From: Spodoptera frugiperda
Taxonomy: Eukaryota > Arthropoda > Insecta > Lepidoptera > Noctuidae
NCBI RefSeq assembly: GCF_023101765.2
Contig: NC_064227.1
Coordinates: 3,543,592-3,607,591, forward strand
Direction of reading: 5' to 3'
Length of the DNA stretch: 64,000 nucleotides
Part shown: positions 1 through 12,118 of the stretch, piece after piece
Numbering within the stretch: position 1 is the first letter of the stretch
How the letters are laid out: every line of letters starts with the position of its first letter
Notes under the pieces: generated by a model
The model's database searches: none
Seen by the model: only the letters and a program-made list of their open reading frames with translations
What the model was told of the DNA's origin: nothing
Program-made: the position numbers and the translations under genes

Positions 1-3000
1 TAGTAACTGTATTATCCATTTTCGTTTGATTCTGATTAAATAAATCTAAAATCTTAATTGTATAACTTAATCAGTTTTAACTCAAAGTCATTTTAGAATA
101 TGCATCATTATTTTCCCTAATTAGAAATATGACCTCAGAAGTATGGTGACAATAAAAATATCAAATTAAATTCAGCAATTTGAGCCAAAATTACGTGACA
201 ATCCTGTATAAGGAGGGGTTATTAGGCCATCTAACAATACTCAACCAAAACGAACGATAAAACACAGGTGAACCAGTAAGACAGAGCTAGTGCACCAATA
301 AAACGAATATCGGTTGACTAATTGCGTAGACGCAGACACCCAAATTCGCCAGACGTGGTGGCGACACTACGGTAAAGAAGATGACATCATCACACCTTCT
401 ATCTCGCTCTCTCATCAAACATTTGCATAAGACAGAAAGAGATATAAAAAGATATATGATAAGCTGCCTATGAATTTTAATCAGGACAATAGATCTTCAC
501 ATGACTGCAAACGTGGTTATGATTCCGTTGTTGTTGCTATGTCAATTTTTAATTGAAGCAATTGCTTGTTTCTATATTAATTACAGGAGCTTTAGCTGTT
601 TGATACTCTTTGTCTTTTGGCGATATGACTTTTTTAATGTCACCGTTGATTACTCAATTTGAAGGCCAGTTTATATTTAATATGAGTTTTTTTGAGATGT
701 CGGATATCGGATACTGATATCTACTGAGCTGCGTAAAATGTATTGATTGTGCCGTTCCATCTTTTACGTGTCTAAGAAATATATAGAGTTTAAGAAATTA
801 TGGAATATACCTTGGGAGAATGTGGGGTATTAAAACACTGTTCTGATATGTCAAGTAATATATTATTAATAAGATAGGTACTCATACTACTTCACTCAAC
901 TCATTTTTCGTCAGCTATATCATAAGTCCCATGTCGAACATACCTATTGCCATTGGTCATTGTCACCATTATATTTTTAACATTTAGATGATTTTCACGT
1001 TAGAAAAATGCTAAAATCTTTATCGACACATCGACAAGAGTCGCCCCTACAGCGATCAGGCTGGTAGTGACCGCAGCATCCGGCACGGCCGTGGGAATGG
1101 AGCCGCTTCCCCCGGCACTCCGTGGCCTCTGAACTGGCCACTCCACATCTTACGGATTAAGGACCTCTGAGGTACAAGGTATGCAAATAAACATTTTATG
1201 AGGGAGCGTTGAACTCAAAAAATGCAACAGATTTGGACGGGTGAATGTTCGCGCAAAGGTTCTTTCAAAGATTGGTGAAGGGGTTAGAAGATTTTGTGAT
1301 GATTGTTTTTAACTTCTCTCCTGTATTTCTTGCATTGATTCCTCTATTTATCTGTAAAATATGTTAGGGTATGTCTTGAGTTGAACAGCGACTGAGAACT
1401 TTAAAAGCGAAAAATTTGGTTCTATTTAATATCCTAGATCGAACTCACGCTCAGCAAGTATGATCACCAACAGCTAGGCAGTAGGTAGAATTTGACACCA
1501 TCAAAAAATCATCAAGCCATCTTACGTCAATAGCAAAATCAACAAACCGAATCCATTATATCACGTGCGCAAACATAAATAAACGTCCTTGCATCATTTC
1601 GGTCTTCCTGAACCATCACGCAAGAGGTCATACTATCAAAAAGCTAGTCCATCATCATTTCACACATAAATTTCGACTCCGGAACTTAGGAGCACTTTGC
1701 AAAGGAATCTTTAAATTAGGTCTTTGTACCAGCCATTTGTAAAATGGATCGTTGACGTGCCCCTCTCAGAATCATTCAGCACCACGTTTTTTGTCAGCGG
1801 TGACTTTGAACTACAGTGTATGCTTCTAACCAGCAGAAGCACGACGATTTGGTCCTAAACAACCCCGAAAAAGGACTCCAATATGTCCTATTCTTCTGGT
1901 CTTAAAGTCGAGAATTGTGTGGGATGAATTTTTGCACATGATTCATTTGGGTTGTCAGCTATATGTATGCGAGGTCCACAATATTGGCCGTAATTGTTCA
2001 ATGTAGCTGTTTCGGCTGCGAGTGTCAGATGCGTGTACGTTGCAAATTTTGCTCGTTTACTTATATCGATACAGAATTGGGATCGATTGGGAAGGCCAAA
2101 GGTTGGCAGTTGATTGATTTATCAGACGAAATAAGGTCGTTGGAATTGAATTTGGAGAATTATTTTCTTGTTAAAAGATATTGAATTATTTTGTAGGAGA
2201 AATTGGGGTATTACGCTATTGGGTAAAGATTGTAATTCTGATTGATTAGAAGATTTCTGATTGGTCATTATTGTAAGATTGTGAGTTCTAAGTGACAGTG
2301 CAAGATTTTAATTACTCTTAAGGAATTTTGCGTGCCCAATTTAGTTTACCTAGTTTCCTTATTTCATGTTTTGTAAAGATTTTATCATGCTGACGGCGCT
2401 ACATCAAAAACCAAAATCAAAACTCAAAACATTCAACAATCTAAAAACTCATTTATCAAAATAATCATTGAAATCATCAAATTATCAAACTGTTTACAAA
2501 CATATCAAGTGTAGTGATTTATCAAAGCGTTGCCCCCAAAGGTCGGGTCAAATGTATTAGGTTTTTATATTACGTCTTAACGTTCAGATTTCTTGAGTGA
2601 CAATAATCCAATAAAAAAATCATGTCCCTTCTGAGGAATGGCGTAAGAGGTCAGGGAGGGGTAATGTTGGGTGGTTGACACTGGAGTCACTTGGCTTGGG
2701 TACAAGACATGGTGCAGGTGGACTGTGCAGTTAAATTTTACGAGTTTTATAATTTAATGTGTATATGTGATCCAACCAGACTATTTGGAAGTCATTGGGT
2801 ATAGTTCAGGAGTGGACGTCCTGTGGCTGATATGATGATGCTGATATGATATTTGATCGGATATATTTGATTGAAGGGTTAGAATGAATGTTAGTAGCTC
2901 TGATTTTGCTTGTCAACTCCAGATTGAATACATGCATCTGAAGAAATTAGATATCATATCATCATCTGAAGATATTAATGTAAAAAAACTGATGAGAGAA

Positions 3001-3170
3001 AAGATAAGGAATTTGATAAAAGAAAGGGAGTGTGTGAAATGATGACGTAAGAATTGTAAAGATATTGCATAATCAAAGCATTAGATTGACTTTAATCAGA
3101 GAATCTCTGCCACTTGGGATAAGCGTTAGAAGAAGAAGACTATTAATAATTACCAAAAAAATCACCCAGC
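1..3170. other. gene-free stretch
   Basis: AT-rich DNA without supported exons. It holds a GC-rich island at 1030-1180 and an RTE 3' end at 2780-2870. A 73-codon ATG frame at 1963-2184 has no coding support that I can see. Confidence 0.5.
2780..2870 (+). mobile_element. RTE-type LINE 3' end relic
   Basis: TTTGGAAGTCATTGGGTATA, GAGTGGACGTCCTGTGGCTG and ATATGATGATG form the usual 3' terminus of this moth LINE class. Confidence 0.5.
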
Positions 3171-3171
3171 G

Positions 3172-3283
3172 ATCCGATGCCTACGGACTGCCTAGCGGGT
3201 TACCGGCTCCAAGAGCAGGAGTAGGAACGGGGTGATTTTAGTAAGAGAGAAATCATTGGATGATTTCCCCCCCTTAAAAAAAG
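3172..3283 (+). mobile_element. SINE family A, degenerate copy
   Basis: Contains CGGACTGCCTAGCGGGTTAC, GAGTAGGAACGGGGTG and ATTGGATGATTTCCCCCC plus an A tail; it has internal deletions relative to the 11300-11622 copy. Confidence 0.6.
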
Positions 3284-3675
3284 CGACTCAATGCGTTCAT
3301 ACCACCACATCATTATCAACTTTTATCTTAATACCTTTATATGGAAAGAAATTAACGCAAAGACTGCAATATTTTTATCAGTTATGCTTACACGTGCAAG
3401 TGTACACGTACTCTCAGTCAATGCGCAAATTTTAAGGCTGGAGTATCCAAAAACTAATATGCTTTATGACCCCGCAAATGACGCACTCCAAGAGATTTCC
3501 GCATCCTGATAAGATAATATGAGGTCATCTGAATACAGTACAATATCTGTGCGTCGGCGACTCTAGTGTAGTCGCCGAATTTCTGGGTGATTGGGGTTTT
3601 GGGTGTTGGTGCAAAAATAGGATTGTGTTTGATTTTTATCTATTTTGTGAAATCTATCTAGTTTGAGTTTGTGGA

Positions 3676-3853
3676 GATTGCTGGCTGGGCAATCGGCTGC
3701 TGTGCAACGTGTCACGGGTTCCATTCCCGCACGGAAAAACTCATTGTGTGATCCACAAATTGTTGTTCCGGGTCTGGGCGTGATGTGTATGTGAACTTGT
3801 ATGTTTGTAAACGCACTCACGACACAGGAGAAATCCTAATGTGTGGCAACGTT
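3676..3853 (+). mobile_element. tRNA-derived SINE family B copy
   Basis: Head with GGCTGGGCAATCGGCTG and a box-B-like GGGTTCCATTCCC, then the shared body TGTGATCCACAAATTGTTG and GGGTCTGGGCGTG, ending GGCAACG. Confidence 0.65.
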
Positions 3854-6344
3854 TTATTCAAAAAGAAAAAGAAAAAAAAAGGTTTTGGAGACAGGTTACT
3901 TCTAACTGAATGTGGAAGTTACAAGAGATGCCTATGTTGAGCAGTGGCTAGTGGACTTCTTTTGGCTAAAATGATGATGTCTATTGACATAAGATTTAAT
4001 GCTACTGCTTTACTGGACTGGCTCTGGAGAAGGCGGGAGCTCCCAGTCAAACCATTGCAACGGTTTTGTGAGGCTTAGTTTATAAGATTTTCTTACCTGG
4101 GTGGAAGTAAAATAGATAATAAAATAAAATAATTTGTGCCAATGCATGGCCCTGGCTCGTTGTTAATAGTAATAATAAAAGAGAGAGATACACAGAAAGA
4201 GACAGAGAGAGAGGGAGATTGATTTAGTTAGATACCAACAAGACCAAGTCTTTTGCTGAATTTACGTATCAAATCTAGTTTTTATTAGATATACCATTTC
4301 CATAAAATGGATAGACAATAAAATATGTCTAGCCTGTCCAAATAAACTGTTCGGTTAAAATAGCGTTTGAATAAAACTATCACAACAAAATGAAGGATAA
4401 TTGATTTATAAGGAAGAGTGGGGCCGCCAGGGAGATTTGACACTGTTTGATAGGAGCGACCTAGACAGTTAGGCAGTTAATCTAACTGTCTAGGTTAAAC
4501 GATTGGGAGAATCCCTAAATAAAGAAGCCAAATGTGTTTTGGAAAAATAACTTAAGGAAAGAAATGGTTATCTGTTTAAAAAAAATACAGGCGGAGACGG
4601 ACTGAAATGAAAATGTGAAAAAATGATAAAACTCACACCAGATGCGGTAGAGGTCTTTTGAGAACGCCTTCTGTCCTAATTAACTTTATTGAACATAGAA
4701 CATAATTTATTTTACATAAGTCATTAGTAGCCTTTGTCTAATACCACTTATCGCACGATAGTAAGATTGCTAGAGGTTCAACTCCTTTAGAATCATTAGT
4801 TTGCATGGGCGTCAATTTTGCTCCTTTACCATCTCACATCCCCTAAAAATCTTAGCCTTCCTGGCGAGGATAAAATGCATAATGTCGTGGTGGATATAAT
4901 TTAAGTGCAATCAATGAAACATATTACAAAACAAACCGACTCCTCAACTTTGTTATATTTATTTATATTTGTATCGATAACCTTGACTTTGCTGGCCCGC
5001 CACAAATGTACTTGGAGACAACCGTGCTTCTGTTCAAGTTAAACATAGAACGTCAGTCGCATGCGTGTGCGCAGGTCGTAAAACTTGTCTGGGGGAAAGT
5101 AATGAGTAATCGATTATGACTGTCCTTGTTTTAATTAGTCTAGTATTTTTCCAAAATATTTTTTTGGGGCTGAAATTTTTGAGGGCCGACTTGATATGGT
5201 ATAGAGAGGTGATTCATCAAAAACTGATCTTATTTCTAGACCATAGAGTCTACTATTTAAATGACGCTTTTGAAATCACTGATTAATTATATTCACTTTA
5301 GTTCATAGCGTCAGTAATGTTACAAGTAAATCCGCTAACGACCGTTGATGAAGCGAAAGAGGTATGTAAGAATCGTAGCAATTGGCGTTCCATAGCCTCT
5401 GTTTACCGCCTCATGAGAGACAGGCATGAGGTTATGTAAGTATGTATGTTGTAAGAAAAGCAAAATACAATTAATACATTACCTACCTAATTCAAGGATT
5501 GGACTTGAAACCTAGGAATTATTTAGAGATCAACCCTATACGGAAACCTCCCGAAAATGCAACATTTTGTTTTGTTTTTATAATTTTAATCGTTTTAGTT
5601 TTCATATTATTCATGCAACATCAGCCTTAAGCAGTTGATTACAACTATTATTACATAAAATAAACATTGAATTCCTTAATTTTTGGAAAATAAAAGGTTT
5701 TTTACCATCATCTGTCAAACTACATATGTATAGTTTACACGATGTAGAAATTCTTAAACAACTTGTATGACTTTTCATTCGTCCCAAATAATTGAAATAT
5801 TTTTTTGACAATATAGGACAGTTTTACGACCTTGTGTTAATTCTATAAACATAGTTTAAACCTATTTCTTTGTATAACTATGGGTGTAATATTACGTTAA
5901 TTTTAAGTAACACTAAGTTGCACTTAAGAATAAACGAAGTGTTTCATGCAATCGGCTGAGAAATCTGACAAAAGGGTCGTTGTCACATGTTGCGGAGTTG
6001 TGAACATACATATGTACATACATACAAACAACAACGTATGTGTCAACTCCTGCGCATGAAGGTGCGTGCGAGACGGGTCGACGCGTAGTGTGTAGGGTTG
6101 GCAAGTTAGAGTTAGATAATGTTTTGAAAACTTTAAATCTTAAAATAGTAATATTTTATTTCTGGCAATTGGAAATTATGTATTGTTGTTTTTACGCAAC
6201 TGAAAACTCCACCAAAAATGTACTCAGTTTAAGTACCTCCCTAACGTGTAACTAGTAGATTGTTATATGAATTGCGTTGTTAAATATAAAATAATTGCAT
6301 ACTAAAGGACCAAAAACAAATAGGTAAAATCTTACTTTTTATAA
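3854..6344. other. gene-free stretch
   Basis: Decayed LINE relic at 3900-3990, a GA-rich microsatellite at 4180-4215 and the hairpin at 4459-4495; otherwise nothing recognised. Confidence 0.5.
4459..4495. repeat. 14-bp-arm inverted repeat
   Basis: ACCTAGACAGTTAG, loop of nine bases, CTAACTGTCTAGGT; arms are perfect. No context suggests a function. Confidence 0.7.
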
Positions 6345-6510
6345 TATTATAAATGTGACTTTGTGTGTTTGCATACTTGTAACTCAATCACGTCAAAACA
6401 GCTGAAGGGATCGGGATGAAATACGAAAGAAAGGTATATAATGGTCGAAATAATACATAGGGTTCTTTTCATCCCAGGGAAACGCGGGCGAAGCCGCTGT
6501 TAGATGGTAG
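6345..6510 (+). mobile_element. Helitron-like element F 3' part
   Basis: Ends AACGCGGGCGAAGCCGCTG then TTAGATGGTAGT. GGGCGAAGCCGC is the recurrent terminal hairpin of this family in moths. Confidence 0.5.
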
Positions 6511-6914
6511 TATATAAGAAAACGCTAAATTTTCTGTAGTCTCCTTACGTTACAGGACCTGAACTTACAGTAAAATCACAAGAAAAATATTTCATGAATT
6601 ATTTAACGAATCAAAAGTTTGGTCCTTTCAATATTTGGAACCAAGGACCAATCGGTATGTCAGCAATGACGTTGCCTAGCCGGATTTTGAACTCTTATAT
6701 AATTTACATAAGAGATAATTTATATTATCAGCATCATTTAGGTATGTATTTGTTTACATAAGAGGTCACTTTGACAGATAAATAGTGTCCAAAAATAGAA
6801 AAACAGGTATTTAAAAGAAATCTAGAATCTGGACTGTCATATTAAGTACTAAATGACCTGCGAGGCTCCGAATAATCTACTTATTTAAGGAATCTACTTT
6901 ACTATGGTTTTTAA

Positions 6915-7052
6915 CCGGAGCTGCGGACTACCAAGCGGGTTTACTGGGGCTCCGGCTTGAAAAGCAGGAGTAGGAACGGGGTGGTTTTTAGTCAGAAGAA
7001 ATCCGACACTCCCTCTCGCCTCGCCCAAGGCTGGAGAAGTCATTGGGTGGTC
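6915..7052 (+). mobile_element. SINE family A, 5'-truncated copy
   Basis: Body region from CCGGAGCTGCGGACTACC to GAGAAGTCATTGGGTGG; no A tail. Confidence 0.65.
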
Positions 7053-7363
7053 AAATGAATGTGACTCATAACAATAACTGGTGAAAAGTGGGTGTTACAT
7101 TGTAGTAAGTGCTTCTATTCAGTCGGGAAGGAAAAGAACTTGACGAATTTTTTAATAAGCCTTTCACTGCATACAAGAAACTGTAGAAGGCTACTCTTCC
7201 ACTAGCATCGGTTAGCGTTGTAACAACATAGCCTCTAATGTGTTAATCTGTATTATAAAGTTTTACTTTAGTCGCAGAATATAGACCAAATCCCGTAACA
7301 ATACTTGAAGATAAACGTAAACGTGCGCACTCGTGTGATAGCTCTGGCGCCCCTCAGACATGG

Positions 7364-7456
7364 ACATTTAATGGCAATTATATATCTCATTGAAAACAAT
7401 AATATACTATTTGAATATTATTTTCAATGAGACACATAACCGTCATTAAACATCTA
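7364..7456. repeat. imperfect inverted repeat, MITE-like
   Basis: TCATTGAAAACAATAATAT faces ATATTATTTTCAATGA across a 9-base loop; the outer parts ATTTAATGGC and GTCATTAAAC continue the pairing. Confidence 0.6.
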
Positions 7457-7769
7457 AATCTAAAAGCACTAGAGCGATCAAAAAACAAATCTACGTCTTT
7501 CTCTTATGACGTGGTCCTGCAATAAATGACACTTTTTGGAAATTTTCAAACCACTTTTCCTTATTTTTTGCAGACATTGTGTCATAATCTTTACGCATTA
7601 ATACCTATGATTAATCCAAGACAACCAATTTATTGTTTGAAACGTTATTTATAACCACCAATCAGCACACAGCTATTTAACGTCGAAAGCAAAACTTTTC
7701 ACCACAAGGACCCAACATGTACAATTAAAACAAATTGAAAAATTAAAAAGGTAAAATTTATAGCAACAC

Positions 7770-8075
7770 CTCACCCAAAATCAACCTTGGCACCCAAAAA
7801 ATAAGGTCGAAGATGCGGATGCGAAATTAAATGTACATGATTCAATTTTGTACTGATCCCACGCATTTTTGTTCACTACGGGTCGAGTTTGTGTTCTGTT
7901 AGCATCAGTCTTGTACTGGCAGCTAACAAGCGCGCGCGTCCCAATTTTCAAATATGGAATCCGCGAATTCCGAATTTTTCGAATCGAATTTCGAACACGG
8001 TTAACTGTCATATTTTCCCGCCACGTTTCGTGTGTGTTTTCCAATGTTAATTTCTATTTAAGTGAAAATTTCAGG
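7770..8075 (+). promoter_or_regulatory. promoter-like block and possible non-coding first exon
   Basis: CpG-richer segment with GCGCGCGC, an E2F-like TTTTCCCGCC and a run ending TTTCAGG/GTAAGT at 8075-8081, a strong donor. It could be a 5' UTR exon of a plus-strand gene, possibly myoglianin 10 kb downstream. Reading frames on both strands here begin without ATG and look accidental. Confidence 0.3.
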
Positions 8076-8619
8076 GTAAGTATCCATTTTGAAAGTTTAT
8101 ATTTTTTTCCAAATTCTTGCTCAAATCTGTTGAGAAATTGTTCAATGTGAGTCCCGTGTGTGATTTCAGCACAGTTTTGAATATTTCTTTTGTTAGTCAT
8201 GCCTTTTATGATCTTTATTAGACTTAATTATCTTTAGTTTTTTGTCTGTCTGTCTGCTCGAACGACAATAAATAAACACATCATGTGTAGAATCAAAAAT
8301 TTTCATAAGCACATCAACTTACACTTCCCGAAATTATTGCATTTTCAACTTAAATACACAAAAGAATAGAGTTGAAACTGTATTGAGAAATTTGATAAAA
8401 TAGTTTAACTTGACGAGCTGTTGTATGTAATGTATTATATTATGTATACTAGTTATTACGTTATCAGTTTCGGATCACAGGACTGCGCAGTCTTAACATT
8501 GTGACAAAGTGTTCAAAACCTTTGTTTCAATTTGCTCGGTAAATATAACGTAGTCCACTAAAGAACATCATAAAAGTAATACCTATTTATTTATCTTAAT
8601 TTTACTAGGTAAGGAACAT

Positions 8620-8821
8620 CACTACACATACATAGTATAAAACAAAATCGCTTTTTCTGTCCCTATTTCCCTTTGTATGCTTAAATCTTTAAAACTACGC
8701 AACGGATTTTGTTGCAGTTTTTTTTTAATAGATAGAGTGATTCAAGAGGAAGGTTTATATGTATAATACATGCATAAAATATCACCATTGCACCCATGCG
8801 AAGCTGGGGCGGGTCGCTAGT
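8620..8821 (+). mobile_element. non-autonomous Helitron-like element E
   Basis: Contains TGTCCCTATTTCCCTTTGTA, ACTACGCAACGGATTTTG and ends GGGGCGGGTCGCTAGT. A short GC-rich stem before CTAGT is the usual Helitron 3' terminus. Two more copies lie at 41100-41270 and 43987-44182. Confidence 0.55.
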
Positions 8822-8970
8822 ACATTATAACTATAATAGAATATACATATAAAATAAGCTGAAACTTTATTTTTTATTGTCTTTATTAATTTATGGTCTT
8901 TTGGTGATACAAAGACCATGCTAGACCCGTCGTACCCTACACATAGTTTATAGGCAAACTCATTTTTAAA

Positions 8971-9076
8971 AGGCCGGCAACGCACCTGTAGCTCCTCTGG
9001 TGTTGCGGGTGTCCATGGGCGGCGCTCGCTTACAATCAGGTGACTCGTTTGCTCGTTTGCCTCCTATTCCATAAAA
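8971..9076 (-). repeat. lepidopteran repeat family D fragment
   Basis: Minus-strand copy of the unit with CACCTGATTGTAAGCG, CCCATGGACACCCGCAACAC and GGTGCGTTGCCGGCC. Sense copies elsewhere in the window show the same order. Confidence 0.6.
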
Positions 9077-9227
9077 AGTAGGTACAATTCTAGTAGACTG
9101 TGACTTGATTTTCATGAGAAATTAAACTATATTCTCTAGAAAACTACAACTTGGTTAGCAAAAGTTTAGTAAAGAATAACCTGATGGCACTAAAATCTGC
9201 TCTAATCACAATTAAACAATATTAAGT

Positions 9228-9556
9228 AGCTTCTGCCTCGCGATCCCGTAGGATAAAAAGAGTATCGCGTTACCCCATGGGACCACAAAGTAGCCTATGT
9301 GTTAATTTAATCCCGATCCTTTCAGCCGTTTTAATCGTGATTGAGTAACAAACATACACACAATCTCACAAAATAATATTAGTAAGATGTGAAAGTTTGT
9401 TTGGTTGATTGTTTGGATGTTTGGCCGTCAATCACGGCTGAAACTACGGAAAGGTTATGGATGAAATTTGGTATACAGGCTTGACTGACTTGATGACTAG
9501 GGTGATAGGATACTTTTTATCCCACAGAAACGCGGGCGAAGCCGCTGGTAGATGCT
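9228..9556. mobile_element. pair of Helitron-like F elements tail-out in inverted orientation
   Basis: A minus copy (AGTAGCTTCTGCCTCGCGAT at 9228 to about 9388) is followed by a plus copy ending AACGCGGGCGAAGCCGCTGG at 9530-9549. Their 5' parts meet near 9388, making a large inverted repeat. Confidence 0.5.
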
Positions 9557-9827
9557 ATTCTCTACATAATTTCTACGACAGCCTGGGTTGGACGTCACAA
9601 TTTCAAAGGTTCAATGATATATACCAGTTTCAAAGCGCTGCTGTCCGGTTTCTGTCTAATGTTTAATTACTTAATCTGGTTAAAGGATACCTGCAGTCAG
9701 AGCATCTCTCTAGATGCTCTTACTCTTCTCTAGGTGTTGCAAAATGTTTTGCATTCCCATCACCAAACGGTTACAGAATGAAACTATTTCCATTCTCAAG
9801 GATTCTACAAGGATAATGGACTTTTTA

Positions 9828-9985
9828 ACGACTGGAGCTTCTTGCTTATTCTGTTCCATTTGAAGCTACACTTTGGAACGAGCACCTAGCTTTACTGACG
9901 AACAGATTGGCAGAATATTATTTATTTCTTTATTTGTTTTCATTTCAAAAGAACCTATTTATTGATTTTGGCTTTGACTTTTTTA
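9828..9985 (+). mobile_element. LINE 3'-end repeat H copy
   Basis: CTTCTTGCTTATTCTGTTCC, GAAGCTACACTTTGGAACGA and a tail TTTTGGCTTTGACTTTTTT. Copies: 27212-27365, 40038-40185, 51802-51985 and 53600-53700. Confidence 0.55.
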
Positions 9986-10302
9986 TACTACCAGCACTTA
10001 TAAGATTTGTCTAGTAATCTTACTAAAACATCGTTCAAGCCACATAATATTATTATAAAGATTTGCGTAATGTTTTAAAAGATTTTTTAGAAATAAACAA
10101 AACGTCGGTAACTCAAGGTAAATAAAACAAAATACCGGAAAACTGTAATAACTTAACGGATTAAAGTGGATATAATATAGATATAGACTAATGGTTCTCT
10201 ACTGGTGGTCCGTGGACCTCATGTGATCTACAGAAAGCAAAATATACCAAATACCACGGTTAAAGTTCCAATAAAACTTATGTTACAACTGAGAGGATGG
10301 AC

Positions 10303-10610
10303 AATTTTTTTATGGTATACGCCGGTAAATGGGCAGATGGATCACCTGACGATAAGCAATCGCCGCCGCCCATGGACACCCGAAACACTAGAGTCGTTAC
10401 AAGTCCGTTGCAATGCCGATTTTGGTGGTTGGCAATTTAAGGGTTATTGGGGAATCGGGGATTGGGATGGCGGGTTATTGAGCCTCCGGTAACCTCACTC
10501 ACACATCAAAACAACGCAAGTGTTGTTTCACGTTAGTTTTCTGTGAGGCCGTAGTATCACTCCTGTCGAGCCGGATTATTCGAGCCGAATCATGGTTTTC
10601 CCACAATTGT
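10303..10610 (+). repeat. repeat family D, long copy
   Basis: Long unit: TATGGTATACGCCGGTAAA, CGCCGCCGCCCATGGACACC, GAGCCTCCGGTAACCTCACTC, GTTTTCTGTGAGGCCG and TCGAGCCG. The small ORFs across it are not genes. Confidence 0.6.
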
Positions 10611-10896
10611 TTGTCACAACTGGTCTCAATGTTTTAAAACTATTATTATTCACTATTTTAATGAGAACGAACGTCACAACTTTGGAGAAAATCTTATATT
10701 GGTTCACGTGAAAATAAATATAGTAATAGTGGTCCTTGGTCTAACAAAAATGATAGAAAATAGTCCTTGATCAACAAAAGGTTGGTAACGGCTGATATAG
10801 ACACTTCTATGCCTACTACATTGTAAATTACAAGCGTGATTTTGAGTCAAGGAAATTATGAAAACTACATATCAACTTTACTAGGTTCAGCCAGCA

Positions 10897-11012
10897 CCCT
10901 TAATAGGTACGAGTTTGTTTTACGTTTAACGAGTTCTGATTGGTTGATTCATTCGCGCCGGCCAATCAGAGCACAGAACGCGCTTTCGTAAAGCAAACTC
11001 GTACTAAGGGTA
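10897..11012. mobile_element. palindromic MITE family J copy
   Basis: Ends CCCTTAATAGGTACGAGTTT and AAACTCGTACTAAGGG mirror each other; inner arms TCTGATTGGTTG and GCCAATCAGAGC also pair. The element is one imperfect hairpin. Confidence 0.65.
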
Positions 11013-11299
11013 CAGTACCGATAACAGTTTAATTTTGTTAATCTAAAGAAATCTCTATTCCTTTAATTCCCATCCAGAACATTTCAAACATCCACATATC
11101 ACCCCAGATCCTCACATCGAAGATTTAGATTAACTGTACTTTGCGTCACAACGATTATTCGGCAAAACTGCAGAGGTGCACCTTCTATGATGTCATCACC
11201 CAATTACTCACGGTCACAGCGATTACTGATAACGAGTTCCACGTGTACTTTGCTTTTTTTTACCCGACTGCGCCAGAAAGAGGGTTATGTTTTTTTTAC

Positions 11300-11622
11300 T
11301 TTGGATTGCCTTGTTGGCTAAGTACTTGTAAATGCGACTGCCAAGCAAGGGGTCTCCGGCCACCGTAAGTGCAGGACTGCGGACGGCGGGCAAGGGTAGC
11401 TCGCTGCCAGACAAGAACCTGACCCGACAGAGCCAAACCACTACAGATGGAGCCCAGTAGGGCTGACGCCTGATCCGGAGCTGCGGACTACCTAGCGGGT
11501 TTACCGGGGCTCCGGCTCGCAGAAGTAGAAACAAAGTGGTTTTTAGTCAGTAAAAGTCTGACACCCTCTCTCGCCTCGCCCAAGGCGGAGCCCATTGGAT
11601 GATTTTCGCCCCTTAAAAAAAG
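11300..11622 (+). mobile_element. SINE family A, near full-length copy (HaSE-like noctuid SINE)
   Basis: Head with a box-B-like GGGGTCTCCGG, then GATGGAGCCCAGTAGGGCTG, then the body GGAGCTGCGGACTACCTAGC, GTCTGACA, CTCGCCTCGCCCAAGGC and an A-rich tail. It is the longest of at least seven copies in the window and so defines the unit. Confidence 0.7.
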
Positions 11623-11937
11623 AATTGTTATTGGAAAATGTTCTTGAGCAAGGTGTGGCAATATGCTCACCTATACATATACAATATATGAAAAGTGGGT
11701 ACAATATAGTATAATACGCGTAACAGATAAAATGAATCATGTTATTGCTTTATTATACAAAAATTTTATTCCTCGAACTAGTAGTCAAAAGTCAAAGGTG
11801 CATCAAAAGTTAACATGATACACCCACTTTATGATACAAATTACAATATACATACATACATATAAACATACTTCGGCTCATGCCTGTCTCCCATGAGGGT
11901 AGGCAGAGATAACGGAACGCTAATTTAATTTTTGATA

Positions 11938-12118
11938 GCACGGTTGGCGCGGTGGCTGGGAAACTGGCTGCCGTGCAACGTGTAGCCCCGATTCCCGCAC
12001 GGAGCAACTCTTTATGTGATTCACAAATTGTTCTTTCGGGTCTGGGTGTCATGTGCACGTGAAATTCTATGTTTGTAAATGCGACACAGGAGAAAATCAT
12101 AATGTAGGGCAACGTTTT
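11938..12118 (+). mobile_element. tRNA-derived SINE family B copy
   Basis: Begins GGTTGGCGCGGTGGCTGGG (box-A-like) with GATTCCCGCACGG, and ends GTAGGGCAACG. Any reading frame across it is a shadow. Confidence 0.7.

Noticed and set aside
7869..8150. Plus-strand frame with a signal-peptide-like beginning
   Set aside because: It starts at TTG, not ATG, has an overlapping minus-strand frame of equal length and sits in promoter-like DNA; no family match.
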